Shown one piece after another: positions 37,209 through 45,619 of a DNA stretch of 64,000 nucleotides. The position numbers were made by a program, and so were the translations under genes. The notes under the pieces were generated by a model. That model worked only from the letters and a program-made list of their open reading frames with translations, was not told the DNA's origin and searched no databases. Source of the stretch: Pseudomonas delhiensis. GTDB taxonomy: Bacteria; Pseudomonadota; Gammaproteobacteria; Pseudomonadales; Pseudomonadaceae. Every line of letters begins with the position of its first letter. Position 1 is the first letter of the stretch. Location: the NCBI RefSeq assembly GCF_900187975.1, contig NZ_FZPC01000008.1:142800-206799 (forward strand), written 5' to 3'.

Positions 37209-39290
37209 ATGCACAGCCAATACCGCCTCGGCGTCGACGCCGGGGGCACCTTCACCGACTTCATCCTGGCCGAACGCGAAGGCCGCGTGCACCTGTTCAA
37301 GGCGCTCTCCACCCCGCAGGACGGCACCCTGGCCATCGCCGACGGCCTGCGCCAGATCAGCCAGGCGCTGGGCCGCCCGGTGGAAGAGATAGTCGCCAAC
37401 TGCGACCTCTGCATCAACGGCACCACGGTGGCGCTGAACGCGCTGATCGAGCTCAAGGGCGTCAAGGTCGGCCTGCTGGCCAGCGCCGGACACGAGGACA
37501 GCATCGAGATCCGCCTGGGCCACAAGGAAGAAGGCTACCGCTATGACCCCGACTACCCCCCGGCGCCGCAACTGGCCCCGCGCTTCCTGCGCCGCCCAGT
37601 GCGCGGGCGCATCCTCGCCGACGGCCGCGAGCACACGCCACTGAACGAGAGCGACGTGCGCGACGCCGCGCGGCTGTTCGCCGAACAGGGCGTGGAGGCG
37701 GTCGCCGTGTCCTTCCTCTGGTCGGTGCGCAACCCGGCCCACGAGCAGCGCGCCGTGGCCATCCTGCGCGAGATGCTGCCGGGGGTGTTCGTCTGCAGCG
37801 GCACCGAGGTGTTCCCGCAGATCCGCGAATACACCCGCACCTCCACCACCCTGGTCAACGCCTACCTGAGCCCGGTGATGGCGCGCTACGTGGCGAAGAT
37901 CGACGACTACTTCCGCCAGCTCGGCGCCCAGCGCCCGGTGCGCTACTTCCAGTCCAACGGCGGCCTGGCCACCGGCGAGCACATGCGCGGCCGCGCGGTG
38001 AACGCGATCAACTCCGGTCCGGCCTCGGCGCCCCAGGCCGGGCTGTTCGTCGCCCAGCCGTTCGGCATCCGCAACGTCATCACCGTGGACATGGGCGGCA
38101 CCTCCTTCGACATCACCCTGACCCGCGAAGGCAAGACCAACCTCAGCCGCGACGCCGACTTCCTGCGCCAGCGCATCGGCGTGCCGATGATCCAGGTCGA
38201 GACCCTCGGCGCCGGCGGCGGCTCCATCGCCCACATCAACCCCTACGGCATGCTCGAGGTGGGCCCGCAGAGCGCCGGCTCCAGCCCCGGCCCGGTGGCC
38301 TACGGCCAGGGCGGCGAGCTGCCGACGGTGACCGACGCCAACCTGGCGCTGGGCTACCTCAACCCCGAGGCGCGCCTGGGCGGGCGCATCAGCCTGGACC
38401 GCGAGGCGGCGCTGGCGGCGATCCGCGCGAAGATCGCCGAGCCCCTGGGCATGGACGTGGACAAGGCGGCCTGGGGCATCCACGCCATCGTCAACGCCAA
38501 CATGGTCAACGGCATCCGCCGCGTGTCCATCGAGCGCGGCTACGACCCGCGGGACTTCGCCCTGATCGGCGCCGGCGGCGCGGCGGGCGTGCACATGACC
38601 GCGCTGGCCGAGGACATGGGCATCGACACCGTGCTCATCCCCAGGGTCGCCTCGGGCCTGTGCGCGCTGGGGCAGATCCTCTCCGACGTGAAGCACAACT
38701 ACCTGGCCACCTACCCCATCCTGGCCCGCGAGGACGCCGACCTGGCCGGCCTGGAGGCGGCCTTCGCCGAGCTGGAACAGCAGGGCCGCGCCACCCTGCG
38801 CGGCGACGGCTTCGCCGACGCGGACATCGCCGTGGTGCGCAGCCTGGAGATGCGCTACGTCGGGCAGATCCACGAATGCACGGTGGAAATCGGCGACCTG
38901 CAGGTCAACGCCGACACCCTGCCGGCCATAGTCGAGGCCTTCCACCGCCGCCACGAGGCGCTCTACACCTACGCCGAGGCGGACAACCCGGTGGAGATCG
39001 TCAACCTGGAAAGCCAGGTGATCGGCCGCGTCTCGCGCCCGCCCTTCCCCAGCCTGCCGGCCAGCGACGGCCACGCCCAACGGGCCCTGGCCGGCAGCCG
39101 ACCGATGCTCTTCGGCGAGGACGGCATCTGGACCGACACCCCGGTGTACCAGGGCGAGCTGCTGCTGGCCGGCGACCGCCTGCACGGCCCGGCGGTGGTC
39201 GAGGAAGCCACCACCAACATCCTCATCCGCCCCGGCTGGGTGGTGGAACTGCACGAATCCGGCTGCTACCGTCTGAGCCGCCAGCGCTGA
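37209..39290 (+). CDS. hyuA: Hydantoinase/oxoprolinase N-terminal (ATPase) family protein
   Basis: 693-residue HyuA-type subunit with an actin-like ATPase fold. The phosphate-binding motif is GVDAGGTFTDFILAE at residues 6-20 and a second one is ITVDMGGTSFDITLT near 300. Other family marks are CINGTTVALNALIEL, QSNGGLATGEHMRGRAVNAI and LIGAGGAAGVHMTALAEDMG. It couples ATP use to ring opening together with HyuB. A GC hairpin (39300-39324) follows. Confidence 0.88.
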   Translation: MHSQYRLGVDAGGTFTDFILAEREGRVHLFKALSTPQDGTLAIADGLRQISQALGRPVEEIVANCDLCINGTTVALNALIELKGVKVGLLASAGHEDSIEIRLGHKEEGYRYDPDYPPAPQLAPRFLRRPVRGRILADGREHTPLNESDVRDAARLFAEQGVEAVAVSFLWSVRNPAHEQRAVAILREMLPGVFVCSGTEVFPQIREYTRTSTTLVNAYLSPVMARYVAKIDDYFRQLGAQRPVRYFQSNGGLATGEHMRGRAVNAINSGPASAPQAGLFVAQPFGIRNVITVDMGGTSFDITLTREGKTNLSRDADFLRQRIGVPMIQVETLGAGGGSIAHINPYGMLEVGPQSAGSSPGPVAYGQGGELPTVTDANLALGYLNPEARLGGRISLDREAALAAIRAKIAEPLGMDVDKAAWGIHAIVNANMVNGIRRVSIERGYDPRDFALIGAGGAAGVHMTALAEDMGIDTVLIPRVASGLCALGQILSDVKHNYLATYPILAREDADLAGLEAAFAELEQQGRATLRGDGFADADIAVVRSLEMRYVGQIHECTVEIGDLQVNADTLPAIVEAFHRRHEALYTYAEADNPVEIVNLESQVIGRVSRPPFPSLPASDGHAQRALAGSRPMLFGEDGIWTDTPVYQGELLLAGDRLHGPAVVEEATTNILIRPGWVVELHESGCYRLSRQR

Positions 39291-39299
39291 GCCCGGAAC

Positions 39300-39324
39300 G
39301 CCGGACCTCCCGCGGAGGTCCGGC
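39300..39324 (+). terminator. Hairpin after hyuA
   Basis: GCCGGACCTC / GAGGTCCGGC, a perfect 10-bp stem with loop CCGCG, begins 9 bp after the hyuA stop. No T run follows, so it may be a processing or stability hairpin or a weak terminator. Confidence 0.55.
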
Positions 39325-39399
39325 GCCGGGGCGCCCGGCCATCAAGGCACAAGAGCTGCATGGACATTACAACCCGAACACGCTGCAAGCGCTTCTGCC

Positions 39400-40356
39400 A
39401 TGACCAAGCAAACCAGCTTCGACACCACCGCCATTGCCGGCGCGCAACGCCAGGAATACTGGAAGCGTTGCGTCAGCGACACCTATTTCCCGCTGGAACT
39501 GGACTACATGGCAGGCGAAAGCTTCCAGGGCCGGCTGGAGCTTTTCAGCCTGGGCGACCTGAGCCTGTCCTACCTCGACTCCTCCCCCCTGCGCTACCGC
39601 CGCCAGAACCACCATCTCGGCCAGTGCGAGGACGAGTCGTTTCTGCTCTCCCTGCCCCTGCGCAGCTGTTTCGAATTTACCCAGCGCGGCCGCCGTACCG
39701 TCTGCCAGCCCGGCAGCTTCGTGCTGGAACGCAGCGGCGAACCCTACGAATTCCTCTACGCCCAGAGCAACGCCCTGTGGGTGCTGAAACTGCCCGAACG
39801 CACCCTGCGCCGCCACGTGGCCACGCCCGACCAGCGTTGCGCGCTGAACTTCGACGCCACCCGCGGCGCCGGTGCGCTGTTCGCCGACTACCTGGCCCTC
39901 AGCGCGCGCCGCCTGGGCGAGCTCGAACCCGGCGACGGCCAGCGCCTGAGCCGCCAGCTGCTCGAACTGCTGGGCATGGCCCTGGAACGCCAGCACCCCG
40001 GCGAAAGCCAGTCCAGCGCCGTCGCCGCGGCCCACCTGCGCCGCGTCGAGCAGCACATCCACCGCCACCTCGACGACAGCAGCCTGAACCCCGCCGGCAT
40101 CGCCCAGGCCTGCGGCATTTCGGTGCGCTACCTGCACCGGCTGTTCCAGGGCAGCGGCCGCAGCGTGCAGGAGTGGGTCCGCGAACTGCGCCTGCAGGCG
40201 TGCCACGATGCCCTGCTGGCCACGCCGCCACCGCCGTCCATCGGCGAGCTGGCCTACCGCTGGGGCTTCGCCGACCAGGCCCACTTCAACCGCGCCTTCA
40301 AGGCCCGCTACGGCATCGCGCCCGGCGAGCTGCGCAGGGCGGCGCGGATCAACTGA
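39400..40356 (+). CDS. AraC-family transcriptional regulator
   Basis: 318 residues: an N-terminal AraC-binding-like domain (about 20-190; LEYLDSSPLRYRR-like region LSLSYLDSSPLRYRRQNHHL, and CQPGSFVLERSGEPYEFLYA) and a C-terminal double helix-turn-helix (about 210-315; VEQHIHRHLDDSSLNPAGIA, ACGISVRYLHRLFQ, IGELAYRWGFADQAHFNRAF KARYGIAP). Its position between hyuA and the permease/porin genes makes it the likely activator of that catabolic set. The effector is unknown. Confidence 0.88.
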   Translation: MTKQTSFDTTAIAGAQRQEYWKRCVSDTYFPLELDYMAGESFQGRLELFSLGDLSLSYLDSSPLRYRRQNHHLGQCEDESFLLSLPLRSCFEFTQRGRRTVCQPGSFVLERSGEPYEFLYAQSNALWVLKLPERTLRRHVATPDQRCALNFDATRGAGALFADYLALSARRLGELEPGDGQRLSRQLLELLGMALERQHPGESQSSAVAAAHLRRVEQHIHRHLDDSSLNPAGIAQACGISVRYLHRLFQGSGRSVQEWVRELRLQACHDALLATPPPPSIGELAYRWGFADQAHFNRAFKARYGIAPGELRRAARIN

Positions 40357-40438
40357 CCTGCGGCCTGGACATCCCCGCTGAAAGCGCCGATGATGCCGAT
40401 GCCCGCAATGGGCGGGCGTTCGTCCCGAGGAGAAGACC

Positions 40439-40591
40439 ATGGCGAAGAAAGCCAAACGGCCGAACAAGGCCAAGTCCCTGGTAGCCCAACCGCTGTTCCG
40501 CAGCCGCCAGGAACAGCCGCTCAAAGGCAAAGGCAGCTACCGCCGCGAAGCCTCCCGCAACTGGGAGGCTTCGTTGTTTCTGGCAGCCTGA
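40439..40591 (+). CDS. arfA: Alternative ribosome-rescue factor ArfA
   Basis: A 50-residue basic protein: it starts MAKKAKRPNKAK, then has QPLFRSRQEQPLKGKGSYRR and ends ASRNWEASLFLAA. The core PLFRxR...KGKGSYxR...NWEAS matches E. coli ArfA (PLFRQR, KGKGSY, NWEAS, recalled), which frees ribosomes stalled on non-stop mRNA by recruiting RF2. AGGAGAAG precedes the ATG at 40439. The codons for EASRNWEAS form a perfect 10-bp hairpin (40547-40572). In E. coli arfA a hairpin in the ORF makes the mRNA non-stop, so tmRNA normally destroys the product. The same logic probably holds here. Confidence 0.85.
   Translation: MAKKAKRPNKAKSLVAQPLFRSRQEQPLKGKGSYRREASRNWEASLFLAA
40547..40572 (+). promoter_or_regulatory. 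Intra-ORF hairpin of arfA (terminator / RNase III-type element)
   Basis: GAAGCCTCCC / GGGAGGCTTC with loop GCAACT is a perfect 10-bp stem followed by GTTGTTTC, lying entirely inside the arfA coding region, 19 bp before the stop codon. Truncation at or in this stem would give a non-stop arfA mRNA. Confidence 0.8.
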
Positions 40592-40769
40592 AATCCCCTC
40601 CAAAGCCCCCCGCACCACCCTCTTCGCCCTTCCCCCTCCCCCTGCCTAAGCCCCTGCCCGCCCGCTTGCGCTGGCCGACAAAACTTCCTGCGCTGTCGGC
40701 AAATACCCGGCCAGGCCATTCCCCTACTGTCGTGCAACCGCTCATTTCAACAACAACAAGGGGACGGTC

Positions 40770-42104
40770 ATGGCAGGAGCAATCTCGAATTCGGCTTCAT
40801 CCACGGAACTCGCCGCGGGAGTGATTCCCGAGGCCCAGCGGCTCGGCCGCGGCTCGCTGACGATGGCCTGGTGGGGCATCTGCAGCGCGATGTTCTACCT
40901 GGTGGTCGCCGCGGCGCTGGCAATGGGCTACGGCACCCTCAACGCACTCATCGGCCTGCTGCTGTCGGTACTCAGCTACGGGGCAATCAACGCGATCATC
41001 AGCCGCTACGCCATCGCCAGCGGGCTGTCGGTGGCGCTCTTCTCCCAGGTGCTGTTCGGCAAGGCCGGCGCGGCCCTGGCCACGCTGATCTTCTGCGCCA
41101 CGGCGGTCTACTACAGCGTGTTCGAGGGCTCGGTGATGGCCGTGGCGCTGCAGCACAGCTTCCCCGCCCTGGGTACCCACGCCTCGGCGCTGGTGGTCGT
41201 GATCTACAGCGTGCTGATGATCTTCGGCAACACCATGCGCCGGCTGGACAAGCTCAACGGCCTGCTGCTGCCGCTCTACCTCATCGGCCTGTTCGCCCTG
41301 GTCGGCATGAGCATCGCCGAATACGGCTATTCCACGGCCTGGCTGGAGCTGACGCCGCCGGGCGGCCCGGTGGCGCACGGCTGGTGGAACTGCTTCACCT
41401 ACTTCATGGGCGTCTGGGTGCTGATGATGTACACCTGGGACTACGCCCGCTACGGCCGGCCCGAGGATAGCGACTACCACGCGCGGGTGAACTTCGGCAT
41501 GCCCTTCTACGTGGTCACCTTCCTGCTCAACGGCATGGTCGGCATCTTCCTCGCCGCCACCATCCCCGGCGACGGCGGCCTGAGCGAGGTCTCGGTGGTG
41601 CTGGCGATCATCAAGCTGATGGGGCTGGGCGGCCTGCTGTTCGTCTGGATCACCCAGACGCGCATCAACACCGGCAACTTCTTCCTCGCCGCGACCAACA
41701 TGCAGGCCTTCTTCGCCCGCCTGGGCCTGGGCCGGGTGCCCTACGCGGCCTGGGCGCTGCTGACCGGGACGCTGGTCTACCTGCTGATGCTGCTGGACGT
41801 CTTCGGCTACATCCTCCAGGCGCTGTCGTACCAGAGCATCTTCATCGTCTCCTGGGTGGCGATCGCCCTGGCGCAGATCCGCAGGACGCGCGGCCAGCCG
41901 GGCGGCTATCCCGCGCAACTGCCCGCCTTCAACACCCGCGGCCTGCTGGCCTGGTTCCTCTCCGCCGCGGTGGGCATCGCCCTGCTCGGCCATGCCGAGT
42001 TGTCCAGCTTCTCCGCGCCGGCCTCCTTCTGCCTGGCCTTCCTCGGCTACCTGTGGGCGCCCTCCCTCGCCCGCCGCCCGCTGGCCGGAAGCGACATCGG
42101 CTGA
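40770..42104 (+). CDS. NCS1-family nucleobase/hydantoin-type permease
   Basis: 444-residue inner-membrane transporter with about 12 hydrophobic segments. SLTMAWWGICSAMFYLVVAA at the first helix, YGTLNALIGLLLSVLSYGAI, and GWWNCFTYFMGVWVLMMYTW DYARYG in the middle resemble cytosine-permease/NCS1 proteins. AACAAGGGGACGG before the ATG is the ribosome site. Its place beside hyuAB suggests that it imports the ring compound they open. The assignment to NCS1 comes from pattern, not an alignment. Confidence 0.72.
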   Translation: MAGAISNSASSTELAAGVIPEAQRLGRGSLTMAWWGICSAMFYLVVAAALAMGYGTLNALIGLLLSVLSYGAINAIISRYAIASGLSVALFSQVLFGKAGAALATLIFCATAVYYSVFEGSVMAVALQHSFPALGTHASALVVVIYSVLMIFGNTMRRLDKLNGLLLPLYLIGLFALVGMSIAEYGYSTAWLELTPPGGPVAHGWWNCFTYFMGVWVLMMYTWDYARYGRPEDSDYHARVNFGMPFYVVTFLLNGMVGIFLAATIPGDGGLSEVSVVLAIIKLMGLGGLLFVWITQTRINTGNFFLAATNMQAFFARLGLGRVPYAAWALLTGTLVYLLMLLDVFGYILQALSYQSIFIVSWVAIALAQIRRTRGQPGGYPAQLPAFNTRGLLAWFLSAAVGIALLGHAELSSFSAPASFCLAFLGYLWAPSLARRPLAGSDIG

Positions 42105-42177
42105 CCGGGCCCAGGCCACGGGCGGCCCGGCGCCGCCCGCTCCCGACAACAAGAACCGACAAACATTGGAGCAGTCC

Positions 42178-43347
42178 ATGATGCAACTGCATCTCCGGCT
42201 TATCGCCTGCATTTTGCCGCTGGCCCTGCTGGCCCACCCGGCCAACGCGGTATCCATCACCGACGACCTCGACCTCGGCGGCGCCCTGCGCGGCCGCCTG
42301 GACTACGACCCTGACCGGGATATTTCCAAGTTCAGCTTCGACACCTTCTTCCTCACCGCCGACTACCATTCCGACACCTGGATAGCCGCGGCCAAGTACC
42401 GCTTCTATGGCGACGCCTACCCCTACGAATACACCGACCGGGTCGGCGACATCGCCTTCGCCGAATACGCCTGGGTCGGCTACAGGTTCTCCGCGCAGCG
42501 CCAGGTGCAGGTCGGCCAGACGCCCATCCCGTTCGGCCTGCTGCCGTATTTCGGCAGCACCTTCTTCGAGACCCTGGGCAATGTGATAGGCCTGGAAGAC
42601 ACCCAGGACATCGGCGTGAAATACCTGCAGAACACCGATGGCTGGGACCTGCAGGCCGCCTACTACCCCATCCCGGCGGAACAGGGGCGCGGCACCAGCC
42701 GCGGCGGGCGCACCTACGGCACCAGCGTGGCCACGGCCGACGACTACGTGGCCGGCGGCAGCGACAACCATGAACGCAACATCCTGGTCGGCCGGCTGGC
42801 CCGCAAGTTCGAAGCCGGCGGCTGGAATTCGGAGATCGGCGCTTCCGTGCTGGGCTCGACCCTGGACAACCGGGACACCGACGACAACGGCAGCCGCTAC
42901 GCCTTCGCCCTGCACTACAGCGGCAAGCGCGGCCCCTGGGGCATCCAGGCGCAGGCGACACGCCAGCAGATGAATGCGAAGAACCCGGGAACCGACGAAC
43001 TGGTCAGCTTCGGCAGCTTCGACGGCACCTTCAACGTCGCGGCCAGGGGCAACCTCTACGTCGCCGACCTCAGCTACGACATCCCCGGCCGCTACGGCTG
43101 GCTCTCCGGCATCAAGGTCTACGGCAACTACAGCCTGTTCGACAAGGACGAAAGCGCCTTCAGCGACTCCCAGCGCCTCATCCTGGGCAGCTCGTTCAGC
43201 CTCGGCCCGCTGTGGATAGCCCTGGAATGGCTGCACGGCAGGAACGACCCGTACATCGGCGGCAGCGACTACACCCAGAGCCTGGGCGCCGGCGGCACCG
43301 GCCACTGGGAAAACCAGCTGTACAGCAACATCGGCTACTACTTCTGA
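42178..43347 (+). CDS. Outer-membrane porin
   Basis: 389 residues with a signal peptide (MMQLHLRLIACILPLALLAH then PANA), a beta-rich body with alternating aromatic strands (QVQVGQTPIPFGLLPYFGST and ADYHSDTWIAAAKYRFYGDA), and a C-terminal NIGYYF ending in Phe, the outer-membrane insertion signal. It resembles substrate-specific porins of the phosphate-selective/OprO-P or OprD-like size class but not clearly any one. It follows the permease gene by 73 bp, so uptake across both membranes is encoded together. Confidence 0.75.
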   Translation: MMQLHLRLIACILPLALLAHPANAVSITDDLDLGGALRGRLDYDPDRDISKFSFDTFFLTADYHSDTWIAAAKYRFYGDAYPYEYTDRVGDIAFAEYAWVGYRFSAQRQVQVGQTPIPFGLLPYFGSTFFETLGNVIGLEDTQDIGVKYLQNTDGWDLQAAYYPIPAEQGRGTSRGGRTYGTSVATADDYVAGGSDNHERNILVGRLARKFEAGGWNSEIGASVLGSTLDNRDTDDNGSRYAFALHYSGKRGPWGIQAQATRQQMNAKNPGTDELVSFGSFDGTFNVAARGNLYVADLSYDIPGRYGWLSGIKVYGNYSLFDKDESAFSDSQRLILGSSFSLGPLWIALEWLHGRNDPYIGGSDYTQSLGAGGTGHWENQLYSNIGYYF

Positions 43348-43526
43348 GGCCCGGCCTGCCCCCGCGACAGGTGGCATCCACCCGCAGGGGAAGCACGGAG
43401 GCTTCCCCGGCGAACGGTGCCGGGGGTGCAGGCGAGCATGGCCGCTGCCCGCCCTCCGGCAAGATCGATGGAACTCCTGCCCCCGCGCGGCCTCCATGGA
43501 ATAGACAGGATACCCGGAGATGCACG

Positions 43527-43817
43527 ATGAACACCAGGACACTCGCCGCCGGCCTGGTGCTGGCCCTGCTGCCCGTGGCCAATTCGGCCTGGGCCTTCTG
43601 TTCCGACCAGGAAGCCGAGGCCAAGGGGCGCCAGGTGGCGGAAAAGGTCGCCTCCATCACCCAGCGCGACCCGCAGACCGCCAAGCGCCTCAACGAACAG
43701 CTCGCCGCCATGAAGAAGAGCCGCTCCAGCAAGGAACGCCCGGACGACTGCGCGGCCTACGAGCAGATGCTCAAGGAACTGGAACAGAGCGCCGCCAAGG
43801 CCAAGTCCTCCCCCTGA
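43527..43817 (+). CDS. Small secreted protein of unknown function
   Basis: 96 residues. The signal peptide MNTRTLAAGLVLALLPVANS ends AWA before FCSDQEAEAKGRQVAEKVA. The mature part of about 70 residues is Lys/Glu/Gln-rich, helical, with two Cys (in FCSD and DDCAAYE) that could form a disulfide. GGAGATGCACG precedes the ATG. The function is unknown; its position after the porin gene could be coincidence. Confidence 0.6.
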   Translation: MNTRTLAAGLVLALLPVANSAWAFCSDQEAEAKGRQVAEKVASITQRDPQTAKRLNEQLAAMKKSRSSKERPDDCAAYEQMLKELEQSAAKAKSSP

Positions 43818-43918
43818 ACCTGCAACAGCCTGTCATCGTGGCACCCGGCCCGGCGGCAGACGCCCCGTCGTCCGCATGCTAAGGTGGCCGCTGCCTGAAG
43901 AACCCGCCGAGGAGCGCA

Positions 43919-45199
43919 ATGCGCACACCCGCTTCACCCTTCCGCCTGTTCCCCCTCTGCCTGACCCTCCTCAGTGCCTGCGTGCTCTCCGCCTGCGCCG
44001 ACGCGCCGGCGGCGAACTCGCCGCCGTCCGCGGCCACCGCGCTGCAGGGCGCCGATGGCCAGCCGCTGCCTTCCATCAGCTTCGAGGCCTGGCGCGACGG
44101 CTTCCGCCAGCAGGCCCTGGCCGCCGGCATCAGCCCGCAGACCTTCGACCAGGCCTTCGCCGGTCTCGAGCCCGACCCGGCGGTGCTCACCGCCGACCGC
44201 GCCCAGCCGGAGTTCACCCGCCCGGTGTGGGAGTACCTGGCCGGCGCCGTGTCGCCGGCGCGCATCCGCAACGGCCAGGGCAAGCTGACGCAGAACGCCG
44301 CGGTGCTGCAGCGCATCGACAGCCGCTACACGGTGGATGCCGAGGCCGTGGTGGCGATCTGGGGCATGGAAAGCAACTTCGGCAGCAACATGGGCGAGCG
44401 CAACGTGATCCGCTCCCTGGCCACCCTGGCCTACGAGGGGCGCCGCCCGGACTACGCCCACGGCCAACTGCTGAGCGCCCTGCGGATCATCCAGCACGGC
44501 GACGTGCCGGCCACCGACATGGTCGGCTCCTGGGCCGGCGCCATGGGCCAGACGCAGTTCGTCCCCACCACCTACGACCAGTACGCGGTGGACTTCGACG
44601 GCGACGGCCGCCGCGACATCTGGCGCTCGGCCGACGATGCCCTGGCCTCCACCGCCAACTACCTCCAGGCCTCGGGCTGGAAGCCCGGCCAGAGCTGGGG
44701 CTTCGAGGTGCGCCTGGCCCAGGGCTTCGACTACGCCCAGGCCGACATGGGCATCCGCAAGCCGATCAGCGAATGGCTGCGCCTGGGCGTGCAGCCGGTG
44801 GGCGGGCGCCTGCCGGGCAACCCCCAGGCCACGGCCTCGCTGCTGCTGCCGGCGGGCTACCGCGGGCCGGCCTTCCTGGTGCTGGACAACTTCCGCGCCA
44901 TCCTCAGGTACAACAACTCCACCGCCTACGCCCTGGCCGTCGGGCTGCTGTCGGACAGCTTCAAGGGCCTGGGCCGCATCGAGGCCGGCTGGCCGGTGGA
45001 AGACCGCCCGCTCAGCCGCAGCGAGCGCATCGCCCTGCAGGAAGGCCTGGCCGCCCGCGGCTACCAGCCGGGCAACCCGGACGGCATCATCGGCGCCAAT
45101 ACCCGTGCGGCCATCCGCGCCTTCCAGCAGAGCCAGGGCCTGCCGGCCGACGGCTACCCCACGCCGGCGCTGCTGGCGCACCTGCAGCAGGGCGACTGA
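43919..45199 (+). CDS. sltB3: Lytic murein transglycosylase SltB3-like
   Basis: 426-residue MltB-family enzyme (cleaves peptidoglycan to 1,6-anhydro ends). The lipobox-like LLSACVLSACADAP near residues 18-26 suggests a lipoprotein or secreted form. The catalytic Glu is in AIWGMESNFGSNMG (about residue 142), with the family segments SWAGAMGQTQFVPTTY and DFDGDGRRDIWRSADDALAS. A C-terminal peptidoglycan-binding domain (about 360-425, GYQPGNPDGIIGANTRAAIR) completes it. By size, domains and position it matches P. aeruginosa SltB3/PA3992 (recalled). Confidence 0.86.
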   Translation: MRTPASPFRLFPLCLTLLSACVLSACADAPAANSPPSAATALQGADGQPLPSISFEAWRDGFRQQALAAGISPQTFDQAFAGLEPDPAVLTADRAQPEFTRPVWEYLAGAVSPARIRNGQGKLTQNAAVLQRIDSRYTVDAEAVVAIWGMESNFGSNMGERNVIRSLATLAYEGRRPDYAHGQLLSALRIIQHGDVPATDMVGSWAGAMGQTQFVPTTYDQYAVDFDGDGRRDIWRSADDALASTANYLQASGWKPGQSWGFEVRLAQGFDYAQADMGIRKPISEWLRLGVQPVGGRLPGNPQATASLLLPAGYRGPAFLVLDNFRAILRYNNSTAYALAVGLLSDSFKGLGRIEAGWPVEDRPLSRSERIALQEGLAARGYQPGNPDGIIGANTRAAIRAFQQSQGLPADGYPTPALLAHLQQGD

Positions 45200-45248
45200 A
45201 GCCCACCGTGCGAGCCGGCGGCGCCGGCTCGCACCGGCATCCCCCTCC

Positions 45249-45345
45249 TCACTCGTAGAACAAGGTGAACAAGGTGAACAACGCCGAAGCCCTCACCGTA
45301 CCGCCGCACCGAGACTTCCGACCAGGTACGATCGTCGGTCAACCC
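45249..45345 (-). pseudogene. Possible decayed 3' end of a second fimbrial adhesin/pilin gene
   Basis: The minus strand ends here with ...SALFTLFTLFYE and a stop. The intact adhesin gene 370 bp to the right ends ...SAMLTLSYE and the same stop, and both share the plus-strand string TCACTCGTAG. A tandem 9-bp duplication (AAGGTGAAC twice) sits in the remnant. Upstream, the frame is interrupted by a stop at about 45335. The rest of the 420-bp gap (45200-45619) shows no gene. It is a short, suggestive match only. Confidence 0.3.
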
Positions 45346-45619
45346 GAGCTTCAGCGGATCCTGGGGCGAAAGTGACGGCGTTCGCCTATCGTCCCGGCTC
45401 CCACCTGCCCCCATGATGAAGCGCAGGATGGCTCCGAATAAACAGCCCCCTGACAGCCCAGGCGAATTGCCCCTGAGTCCTGCAAGAGGAAAGAGTGGGA
45501 AGCGGTGCCCGGCAGCGTCAGCCATGGATTACGGACTACTAGCGCCTGCCGGAACGCCTACCCCACCGAAACGGCATCCACCTGCCTGACGAGCATCGCG
45601 GCCTCGATCGTGCAGCGCA

